Assembly: GCA_945900775.1 (NCBI GenBank)
Contig: CAMDJP010000021.1
Location: 1-43,978, forward strand
Origin: Akkermansia muciniphila
Lineage (GTDB): Bacteria > Verrucomicrobiota > Verrucomicrobiia > Limisphaerales > SIAT01
Direction: 5' to 3'
DNA length: 43,978 nucleotides
Below are positions 16,554 to 24,028 of the stretch, piece by piece (position 1 is the first letter of the stretch; each line of letters begins with the position of its first letter). The notes below the pieces were generated by a model, which searched no databases, had not been told where the DNA came from, and saw nothing but the letters and a program-made list of their open reading frames with translations. The position numbers and the translations under genes were made by a program.

Positions 16554-18941
16554 TTAGCGGTTACTGCTGGAGTTCAGCCGCACCAGCTCCAGTTTGGCCT
16601 CGGCGTGGTGCGGGTCGACCGGGCTCACGGTGGTGGCACGAAGTGTCACGGGCATGGTGAAAGGCCCTGCGTCCTGCGCGAACTCCAACTGCAGCACACC
16701 AGAATTTTCCTTCGCACCCAAGTCCAGCGGTCTCACTTGAACGCCCTTCAAGTGGGCAGGGAGAATCAACTCAACCCGCACGGGCCGGTCTTCCAGCGTA
16801 CGGTCGCGGCGCACATGAACTCGAAACGCGGTGCGGCCGCCGGTCGCGACGGCCAGCGTGGCGGCCTCGATTTCGAGATGCAGCAGGTTCGATCCCATCA
16901 CAGAAATCATCTGGTCCTGCTGCTCATTCGAGGTGTAGCTGACCGTGTGCTGCGTGCCGTCATGGTCGGTGAGGATACCGAGCGTCATCAACTGCGAACG
17001 ACTCGTACGGCCCACCACCATCCACGGTGGCAGCGTGACAGGGAACTCGAAGCTTTCCGCGGTAGAGGCGATGTTGATGACGGGGCCGCGCGCACCTTGC
17101 AGATGGCGGCCCTGCATGTCCGAGAATCTCGCGACGAGTGGGCCAGTGAATCCGTTCCGCTCGAGTTGGTATGTCCGTCGGTAGACGGCGCCGCGCGGAT
17201 GATTCGCCAGGAGGTAATCACCGGTATGCCGGAAGGGCGTGGAGAGCGCGACGGCGAGCAGCACGCTGTCGAGAGGTTCCGCGCCGATTGGGGCATCGAG
17301 TTGCGCTGTGCGCGTGACCGTTTCTCCAGCGATAGCCGCGCGACCGCGAATGGTAATCGTGCTTGCTGCAATTTTCGTGGTCTCCGTCGAGAGAAACTTC
17401 AGGTCCATGCTCGTGGCTTTTGCTGTGATGAGGGTGTTAGTCACAGTTACCCCTAGGGGTAACCCCAAAACTTCAAGATCGACGGCGCCGTCGAACCCGC
17501 CGATTCGTTCCACGTTCACACGCAACGTAGCAGCGGGCGCGGTGCGCGCGGGCTTAGCGGGAGTCTTCGTCTGCACACCGCGGACCAGCGTCACTGCATC
17601 GGTTGTGAAATTGAGTCGGAAATTAGGTGTGGAAGCTGCGCTAGCGCGGAGGCGGTAGGCGAAGTTCGGCCCGCCGCGGGAACGGAAGCGCTCGGTGACA
17701 CGCGCCGTATAGATGCCGTCAGCGGGCACCTTGAATATCAGCTGCGAGTCGGGCTGGCCGGGGGCGAGGTCATCGTTGCGAGCTAATTCCTTCCCGTTGT
17801 CGTTGTGGATTGTCAGAACGGAATCGAGCGGGCTACCAAGCCTTGCCGCAAGGAGGTCGAAATGGACGGTCTCGTTTGTGCGCCCCGTGAAATGCCATTC
17901 ATCCATCTCACCAGGGGCGTTAATCCGACCATTAAATATCCCAGGCAACGTATGTGTCGGCTTCTTCGTACTAGCGGCAGTGACTTCGAGATGTTCGGGC
18001 AGTACGTCGCTGTGGAGCTTGATGTGGCTGATGGCCTGCCCAGCGAGATTGAGCGTGTGCGTCTGAATTGCCTCACCTTCTGCAGCCAGCGGAATAGAAA
18101 TGCTTTTCACCGGGAGCGCGCTGCCCTGCAGTTCAAGCTGGAGCGGCTTGCCGCGCTGGCCGCCGAGCGGGAAATGGGCGGTGATGCAGGGACCGCGGCG
18201 GAGCGTAAGGCGGTAAACATAGTGCTGCAGGCCACCGAAGTTCACGTCGTGAATCCGGACTTGATGCAGGCCGTCCTGTCGACACTCGAAATGGATGGCG
18301 GGATCGAGGCTGCGACGGCTCGGCAGCATGGGTAGTTCGCGGCCGTCGGGGCCGATCACGAGCAATCGTGTATCCAGAGGCGAGCCGAGTTCCTTGGCGG
18401 CTATTTCGCAGGAGATTGTTTCACCGACCTTGCCGCGGAAGGTCCAGACGTCCACGTCTTCGCGCGGGAAGATGCGGCCGTTGATCGTGACGGGCAGCGT
18501 GACCTCGGTAGGAACCGGCGCGCCGTCGGTCTCTGTCTCGACGATTTCGGGAAGGTCGCCGACGACGAACTTCATCGCTGGCGTCGCGCCCTGCGAGGTC
18601 CAGACGCGCCAGTGACGCATGCCGATGGTGGTGGCGACCGCAATCTTGACCTGGCCGGCGTGGTCGCGCGGATAATTCTCCGACTGCTGTGAGGCGGGTT
18701 GGGGGATGACTGGGCCTTCGAACCAAATCGTGTCGGTCTCCCGCACGGTGTCACCGGCAGTGACGCCGACCCCGAGCATCTGGAAACGAGCCGTGGCGTG
18801 GAGGTAGTGACCGCCGACCTTGAAGTTCACCGTGGTGCCGCGCTGACCGCCGGCGGGGAAAATGTAGGAGACGTTCGGTAGTTCGCCCCGCGCAGTGAGG
18901 CCGACACAGAAGATGAGGACGAAAAGGCTGCGAAGGCGCAC
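16554..18941 (-). CDS. Secreted PPC-domain (pre-peptidase C-terminal) protein
   Basis: A 795-residue exported protein with a signal peptide (MRLRSLFVLIFCVGLTARG). It begins with an IPT/TIG-like module (PNVSYIFPAGGQRGTTVNFKVGG), repeated near residue 255 as FPLGGQRGKPLQLELQG. Two PPC-type beta domains follow, marked by FPREDVDVWTFRGKVGETIS and INAPGEMDEWHFTGRTNETV and by blocks such as LGSPLDTRLLVIGPDGREL and LGSPLDSVLTIHNDNGKEL. The C-terminal third is beta-rich. Such proteins accompany DUF1501/DUF1549 genes in Planctomycetota and Verrucomicrobiota; their role is unknown. It is the last gene of the minus-strand operon, 5 bp after the DUF1501 gene. Confidence 0.85.
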   Translation of the reverse strand: MRLRSLFVLIFCVGLTARGELPNVSYIFPAGGQRGTTVNFKVGGHYLHATARFQMLGVGVTAGDTVRETDTIWFEGPVIPQPASQQSENYPRDHAGQVKIAVATTIGMRHWRVWTSQGATPAMKFVVGDLPEIVETETDGAPVPTEVTLPVTINGRIFPREDVDVWTFRGKVGETISCEIAAKELGSPLDTRLLVIGPDGRELPMLPSRRSLDPAIHFECRQDGLHQVRIHDVNFGGLQHYVYRLTLRRGPCITAHFPLGGQRGKPLQLELQGSALPVKSISIPLAAEGEAIQTHTLNLAGQAISHIKLHSDVLPEHLEVTAASTKKPTHTLPGIFNGRINAPGEMDEWHFTGRTNETVHFDLLAARLGSPLDSVLTIHNDNGKELARNDDLAPGQPDSQLIFKVPADGIYTARVTERFRSRGGPNFAYRLRASAASTPNFRLNFTTDAVTLVRGVQTKTPAKPARTAPAATLRVNVERIGGFDGAVDLEVLGLPLGVTVTNTLITAKATSMDLKFLSTETTKIAASTITIRGRAAIAGETVTRTAQLDAPIGAEPLDSVLLAVALSTPFRHTGDYLLANHPRGAVYRRTYQLERNGFTGPLVARFSDMQGRHLQGARGPVINIASTAESFEFPVTLPPWMVVGRTSRSQLMTLGILTDHDGTQHTVSYTSNEQQDQMISVMGSNLLHLEIEAATLAVATGGRTAFRVHVRRDRTLEDRPVRVELILPAHLKGVQVRPLDLGAKENSGVLQLEFAQDAGPFTMPVTLRATTVSPVDPHHAEAKLELVRLNSSSNR

Positions 18942-18946
18942 GGTAA

Positions 18947-20302
18947 TCAGAGCAGTTCGCGGATGACGCGACCGTTGTTAACGAGCGCCACCGGCCGACC
19001 TTCGGGCGTGTGAAGTTCGTCCTGCGGATTGATGCCGAGCAGGTGATAGGTGGTCGCAGCCAAATCCTCTGGGCTGCAGGGATGGTCGGCAGGGTCCTGC
19101 GCCCAGCGATCACTCGCGCCGAACACGCGACCGCCCCGGATGCCGCCGCCGCCGAGAGCCACGGTGAAGCAACGGCTCCAATGGTCGCGCCCAGCATTCG
19201 CATTGATTTGGGGTGTGCGGCCAAATTCGCCGGTGACCACCACCAGCGTGCGCTGCAGGAGGCCGCGGTCAGCGAGGTCGCGGAAGAGTGCCGCGATAGC
19301 AAGGTCGAACTTCGGCATCAACTGGTCCTTCATCGCGGAGAAGTTCCGGTCGTGCGTATCCCAGTTCGAGTGTTCGACCGTCACGCAGCGCACGCCGGCC
19401 TCGACGAGGCGGCGCGCCATCAGACAGGACTGACCGAGCGTGTTACGGCCGTATTCGTCGCGCAGTTTCTCCGATTCGTCCTGGATGTCGAACGCCCGCT
19501 TGGCCTCGGGCGAAGTCATCAGGTCAATCGCGCGCTGCGAGAAGGCGCTCATTTGGTTCGCACCCGTGTTAGCGCGCGTCTCGGCAGATTTCTGGAAACG
19601 GTCCACCTGCGCCAAGATTTCGCGACGCGCTGCGAGTCGTGTGGGGTCGAGCAGTATCGGTGGGGCAAGGTCGGGGACAGAGAAGCCTGGGGAACTCGGA
19701 TCGGCCTCGATGACGAACGGAACCGCGGATGGGCCGAGATAGGCCGCGCCGCCGCTCGGGTGCATCGTCGGCAAAGCGACGTAGGGTGGTACCGACCCGC
19801 GCGGGCCGAGTTTCTGGGCGATGGCCGAGCCGAACGACGGTTGTTGGTTGTTCGGCTTGAGACCGCCTTTGAAGCCGGCCACTGGATGATAGCCGGTGAG
19901 CATGTAATGGTCGGCCTCGTCGTGGTTGGCGTTGCGGTGTGTGAAGGAGCGGATGAGCGAGAACTTGTCCATCTGCCGGGAGATCTTCGTCAAGTGATTG
20001 CAGATCTGGATGCCGGGCACGTTGGTGTTCATCGGCTGGAACTCGCCGCGGATGTTGTCTGGCGCGTCGGGCTTGAGGTCGAAGGTGTCAATCGTGCTCA
20101 TCCCGCCTTTGAGGAAAACGTAGATGAACGACATGTCCGACTTGGCGGGGAGAGGGAGCGGAACGTTCGCGGCGAGCGCTTGCTGCCGCAGCAGCCCGGG
20201 CACGGCAAGGTTCATGCCGAAAAGTCCTGCTACGCCCACGCGCAGGAAATCTCGGCGCGGCACGCGGTCGCAGAATAGAGATGCGGCGGTTGGTTGGTTC
20301 AT
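18947..20302 (-). CDS. DUF1501 protein, Tat-exported (second copy)
   Basis: A 451-residue DUF1501 protein with a twin-arginine signal (VPRRDFLRVGVAGLFGM, near 14-30). DUF1501 is related to the alkaline phosphatase/sulfatase fold. Metal-site-like stretches include FLKGGMSTIDTFDLKP, THRNANHDEADHYMLTGYHP, VEHSNWDTHDRNF, VVTGEFGRTPQIN and GRDHW. The start at ATG 20302 gives the Tat signal at the right distance; the longer frame back to 20554 would overlap the upstream gene and reads as low-complexity. Enzymatic activity is not established for the family. It lies 49 bp after the DUF1549/DUF1553 gene and 5 bp before the PPC gene. Confidence 0.9.
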   Translation of the reverse strand: MNQPTAASLFCDRVPRRDFLRVGVAGLFGMNLAVPGLLRQQALAANVPLPLPAKSDMSFIYVFLKGGMSTIDTFDLKPDAPDNIRGEFQPMNTNVPGIQICNHLTKISRQMDKFSLIRSFTHRNANHDEADHYMLTGYHPVAGFKGGLKPNNQQPSFGSAIAQKLGPRGSVPPYVALPTMHPSGGAAYLGPSAVPFVIEADPSSPGFSVPDLAPPILLDPTRLAARREILAQVDRFQKSAETRANTGANQMSAFSQRAIDLMTSPEAKRAFDIQDESEKLRDEYGRNTLGQSCLMARRLVEAGVRCVTVEHSNWDTHDRNFSAMKDQLMPKFDLAIAALFRDLADRGLLQRTLVVVTGEFGRTPQINANAGRDHWSRCFTVALGGGGIRGGRVFGASDRWAQDPADHPCSPEDLAATTYHLLGINPQDELHTPEGRPVALVNNGRVIRELL

Positions 20303-20351
20303 AGGCTCCGGCGGATTCGACGTTTCGAACGGGTTCGCATTCAGCCTCGTT

Positions 20352-22550
20352 TCAATGATTATAGGTGAACTCAATCGAGTTGAGCAGGCCCCACGCGAGG
20401 TCTTCGGTGGCTTGTCGGCGCTGCGACGAGCCGGCTTGGAGATGGCGGAGCGCGGCCGCTTTTTCGGTGCTGGTCGGTAAACGGCTGAAAAACGAGAGGT
20501 AGATTTCCTCAGCCAGTCGTTCATCGGAGCGATGCTCGCCGACGAGGCGTGCAATTGTGCCGCCGTCGTGCGCCAGTTTATTCTGCAGTTCGGGCGAGTT
20601 CATCAAGTGCAGCACCTGCGAAATGCTCGGGCCGGAGTTGCGTTCGCATTCGCAGGCTGAGGCGCGCTGCGGGCGGCCGAAGAGTTTCAGGAAGTAATGC
20701 TCCACCTGACTGTCCCAGAGCTGGATCGCGCGGTAGCCGGCGGGCGTGCCGTCGAATTTTTCAGGGATGCCGGTCGCCTGCGAGACGGCGTCCAGCAGCA
20801 CCTCAGCCGGCAGCCGACGGAAGAGCGCGCGCGAGTAGTTCTGCTCGTCCTTTTCGTTGGTCGAGTTTGGAGTCGAGGAAAGTTGGTAGGTGCGTGAGGC
20901 GGTGATGGTGCGAATGAGTTGCTTCAGGTCGAAGCGTGCTTTGACTAGATGCTCTGCGAGCGCGTCGAGCAACGGGGGGTTGGTCGGTGGGTTTGTCGCG
21001 CGGACGTCGTCCACCGGCTCGACAAGGCCACGACCGAAGAAATGAGCGGTCATCCGGTTGGCGAGGTTGCGCGCAAACCAGGGATTCTCCGGCGCGGCGA
21101 GCCACGTAGCCAGTTGCTGACGTCGGTCGCCTTCCGCGGTCGTCGTCGGCATCACACCGCCCAGTGGATAGGCTTGGATCGCTTCTCCAGTGCGAGGATG
21201 AGAGGTCGAAGGCGTTCCCTCGGCAGTCAACAATTCGCTGGCCGCGCCTTTCTTATAGCTGACTTGCTGGAAGAACGCCTGCATCCCGTAGTAATCGCGC
21301 TGGCTCCAGCGATCGTAGGGATGCTGGTGACATTCCGCGCAGGCGATACGCACGCCGAGAAAGACCTGCGCGACCGTCCCAGCCATATCGCCGGGGCGCT
21401 TGGCGACTTTGTAGAAATGGCCTGCGGCGGCCTCGTCCAGCGGACCTTCGGCGGTGAGTAGTTCGCGTGCGACGCGGTCGAACGGGTGGTTCTCCAGTAG
21501 CGCTGCACGGATCCATTGATAATAGGCGAAGGCGCCTTTGTGACCGAGCGCCTGCCGATCCACGCGCAGCAGATCAGCCCAACGCAACGCCCAGTAATCG
21601 GCATATTCAGGTCGTGCAAGCAATGCATCCACCAACCGCGCGCGGCGGTCGGGGCGAGTGTCGGCAAGGAAGGTGCGCGCTTCCGCGGCGGTCGGGGCTG
21701 TGCCGATGATGTCGAGATGCGCGCGACGTAGGAACGTTGGGTCGTCGCACAGGTCGGAGGGGGCAAGGTTGAGCTTGCGCAACTGCGCGTCTACAAGCGT
21801 GTCGATAAAGTTGAAGGCTGGCACGCGGTTCGCTGGCGCCACCGGGCCGCTGCGTGCAATCAGCACGCGACAGGCCGCGACCGAGCCGAGGAACCGGGCC
21901 ATCACAGCCGATTGCCCAGCGAGGTTGCCCGTGGTAATCACGCCCTCGGCATCTACACGCGCCAATCCTTCGTTGTTCGACTGGAAAACAGAGAGGCGTG
22001 TGACGTCCTGCTTGGACCCGTCCGTGAATGTGGCAATGACTCGCAGCGGCAGTTGCGAGTTCGCCGCAAGCGCTCGCTCGGGCGGCTCGATCTGGATGCC
22101 AGCCACTCGCGCGGCGTTGGTCGAGCCGAACGGCGTTCCGCTGCCCATCCACGCGAACATCGTTTGGTATGAAGCCGTGCCGCGCTGGATGCGCGCGCCG
22201 CCGGAGTGGGGTATCTCGCCGGAAATCTTTCGCAGCAGCAGGCTGTTCTCGGGCGCGGATGCCGAGATGCGGCGGCCACGACTCTCGCGTACGAGCGCCG
22301 AATGGTCAGCCACGGGATCGTAGCCGAAGACGGAGAGCTTGAAGCCGTTCTGGCCCTCGGCTTTTCCGTGGCAACTCGAGGCGTTGCAGCCGAACCGGCT
22401 GAAAATCGGCGTGATATCGCGCTCGAAATCAAGCGGACGCTGGATGGTCGATTTGCCGGCGACGGAAGGAGTCGGCGGTTCCTGTTTAGCGAAGAGGAAC
22501 AGCGGAAACAGGCCGAACGCAAACAAAAGATGGCAAACAACGCGAGGCAT
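20352..22550 (-). CDS. DUF1549/DUF1553 protein with N-terminal CX4CH motif and Big2-like domain
   Basis: A 732-residue exported protein. After a signal peptide (residues 1-21) comes a cytochrome-like segment GCNASSCHGKAEGQNGFKLS with a CX4CH motif (55-61), rather than CX2CH. A Big2-type immunoglobulin-like domain follows (near 146-232, DVTRLSVFQSNNEGLARVD), then DUF1549 (LRRAHLDIIGTAPTAAEART) with an internal CAECH haem-type motif, and DUF1553 (RNLANRMTAHFFGRGLVEPV, then LAEEIYLSFFSRLPTSTEKA). These Planctomycetota/Verrucomicrobiota proteins are predicted periplasmic cytochromes of unknown role. The gene is 2 bp downstream of the first DUF1501 gene and pairs with the second DUF1501 gene. Confidence 0.9.
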   Translation of the reverse strand: MPRVVCHLLFAFGLFPLFLFAKQEPPTPSVAGKSTIQRPLDFERDITPIFSRFGCNASSCHGKAEGQNGFKLSVFGYDPVADHSALVRESRGRRISASAPENSLLLRKISGEIPHSGGARIQRGTASYQTMFAWMGSGTPFGSTNAARVAGIQIEPPERALAANSQLPLRVIATFTDGSKQDVTRLSVFQSNNEGLARVDAEGVITTGNLAGQSAVMARFLGSVAACRVLIARSGPVAPANRVPAFNFIDTLVDAQLRKLNLAPSDLCDDPTFLRRAHLDIIGTAPTAAEARTFLADTRPDRRARLVDALLARPEYADYWALRWADLLRVDRQALGHKGAFAYYQWIRAALLENHPFDRVARELLTAEGPLDEAAAGHFYKVAKRPGDMAGTVAQVFLGVRIACAECHQHPYDRWSQRDYYGMQAFFQQVSYKKGAASELLTAEGTPSTSHPRTGEAIQAYPLGGVMPTTTAEGDRRQQLATWLAAPENPWFARNLANRMTAHFFGRGLVEPVDDVRATNPPTNPPLLDALAEHLVKARFDLKQLIRTITASRTYQLSSTPNSTNEKDEQNYSRALFRRLPAEVLLDAVSQATGIPEKFDGTPAGYRAIQLWDSQVEHYFLKLFGRPQRASACECERNSGPSISQVLHLMNSPELQNKLAHDGGTIARLVGEHRSDERLAEEIYLSFFSRLPTSTEKAAALRHLQAGSSQRRQATEDLAWGLLNSIEFTYNH

Positions 22551-22552
22551 AG

Positions 22553-24028
22553 TCAGACGAGAATTTCTTTTATCACTTCGCCATGGTCGATGTCGAGGCG
22601 CTTGCGGCCGGGCACTTCGAGTCTGTGCGAGTCGAGCCCGAGTAAATGGAGTGTCGTGGCGTGGATGTCGGTGACGTAGTGACGGTTTTCAACGGCGTGA
22701 AAGCCGAGTTCGTCCGTCGTGCCGTGCGTGACGCCGCCCTTGACGCCGCCACCGGCGAGCCAGGCGCAGAAGCCCTGCGGATGATGATCGCGCCCGTCGC
22801 CCTGCGCGCCGGGCGAGCGGCCGAACTCGGTACCCCAGACCACGAGCGTGTCCTTGAGCAGGCCGCGCTGCTTGAGGTCCTTGAGCAGGCCGGCGATTGG
22901 CTTGTCGACCTCGGCGGCGAGCTTGGTATGGTTGGATTTGATTCCACCATGAGCATCCCACGCACCGCCGCCGGAATTGCTGCCGTGGAAGAGTTGGATG
23001 AAGCGCACGCCGCGCTCGACGAGTCGGCGCGCCACGAGGCATTGCTCGCCGAAGGGCTTCGTATTCGCTTGATCGAGCCCGTAAAGCTTCTTGGTCTCTT
23101 CGCTCTCCTTGTCGAGTACCACGGTCTCGGGCACGGCGGTTTGCATCTGGAAGGCGAGTTCGTAAGCCTTGATGCGCGCGCGCAGATCTTTGTCGTCGGG
23201 ATACTCGATGCCGGCGAGTTGGTTGAGTTTACCGAGAAGGCTTAGATTCTCCCGCTGCTCGGCAAGCGTGAGCGCGTTGCCGGCGGGCGCGATGAACGGG
23301 AGCGGGTTCTTCGGATCCGTGCCGAGGCGCACGCCGCTGTACTCGGGGCCGAGATAGGAAGCGCCGAAGGTCCAGGTGCCACCGCAGCACTCGTTCGTCG
23401 GTTGGCCGAGCACGACGAACTCCGGCAGGTTCTCGTTTAACGTGCCGAGACCGTAGCTGATCCAGGAGCCGATGGTCGGTAGGCTGCCATCGCGCGGATG
23501 GCGGCCGGTGTGCCAGGTGAGCTGCGCGCCGTGGTCGTTGTGGGCCGTCCAGAGCGAGCGCACCACAGCGAGGTCGTCGGCGCATTCGCCGATGTGCTTG
23601 AACCAGTCGCCCACCACCAACCCGCATTGGCCGTATGGTTTGTGCGGTGTGTTGAGGGCCATGATGGTCTTGCGGCCGCCGTGGGAGGGATTGCCCTCGA
23701 TGATGCGCAGCTTCTTTGGGTCGAGTACATCCTTGTACGGCGTGTCGTCGATTGATTTTCCAGCGTACTTGGTGAGCTCCGGCTTCACGTCGAAGCTTTC
23801 CACGTGGCTCACGCCGCCACCGAGGAAGATCCAGATGACTGACTTCGCCTTGGGCGCGAAATGCGGCTTGCCATCGGGCGGATGGAAGGGGACCGGCGCT
23901 TCGCCCCGCGCCACACCATCCTTGAACAAGAGTGCGCCGAGCGCGAGTCCGGTGAAGCCCATGCCGGTGTCGGCGAGGAACGTACGCCGGTTCACGCCGG
24001 TGCAGCGGTGATGGTAGGATGAATTCAT
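22553..24028 (-). CDS. DUF1501 protein, Tat-exported (first copy)
   Basis: A 491-residue DUF1501 protein with the twin-arginine signal VNRRTFLADTGMGFTGLALG near the N-terminus. Fold marks include KSVIWIFLGGGVSHVESFDV, RSLWTAHNDHGAQLTWHTGR, LFHGSNSGGGAWDAHGGI, VVWGTEFGRSP and GRDHHPQGF, where His and Asp residues could ligate metal as in sulfatases and phosphatases. It differs clearly from the second copy at 18947, so it is not a recent duplicate. It overlaps the upstream DUF1549/DUF1553 gene by 4 bp (24025-24028), showing translational coupling. Function of the family is unproven. Confidence 0.92.
   Translation of the reverse strand: MNSSYHHRCTGVNRRTFLADTGMGFTGLALGALLFKDGVARGEAPVPFHPPDGKPHFAPKAKSVIWIFLGGGVSHVESFDVKPELTKYAGKSIDDTPYKDVLDPKKLRIIEGNPSHGGRKTIMALNTPHKPYGQCGLVVGDWFKHIGECADDLAVVRSLWTAHNDHGAQLTWHTGRHPRDGSLPTIGSWISYGLGTLNENLPEFVVLGQPTNECCGGTWTFGASYLGPEYSGVRLGTDPKNPLPFIAPAGNALTLAEQRENLSLLGKLNQLAGIEYPDDKDLRARIKAYELAFQMQTAVPETVVLDKESEETKKLYGLDQANTKPFGEQCLVARRLVERGVRFIQLFHGSNSGGGAWDAHGGIKSNHTKLAAEVDKPIAGLLKDLKQRGLLKDTLVVWGTEFGRSPGAQGDGRDHHPQGFCAWLAGGGVKGGVTHGTTDELGFHAVENRHYVTDIHATTLHLLGLDSHRLEVPGRKRLDIDHGEVIKEILV

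Noticed and set aside
19010-20278. 422-residue plus-strand open frame across the second DUF1501 gene
   Set aside because: Composition is that of an antisense frame in GC-rich DNA and no motif is recognisable; the DUF1501 frame with a Tat signal explains the region.
20303-20554. Longer N-terminus of the second DUF1501 protein
   Set aside because: It would overlap the upstream gene by about 200 bp and put 84 low-complexity residues before a Tat signal.
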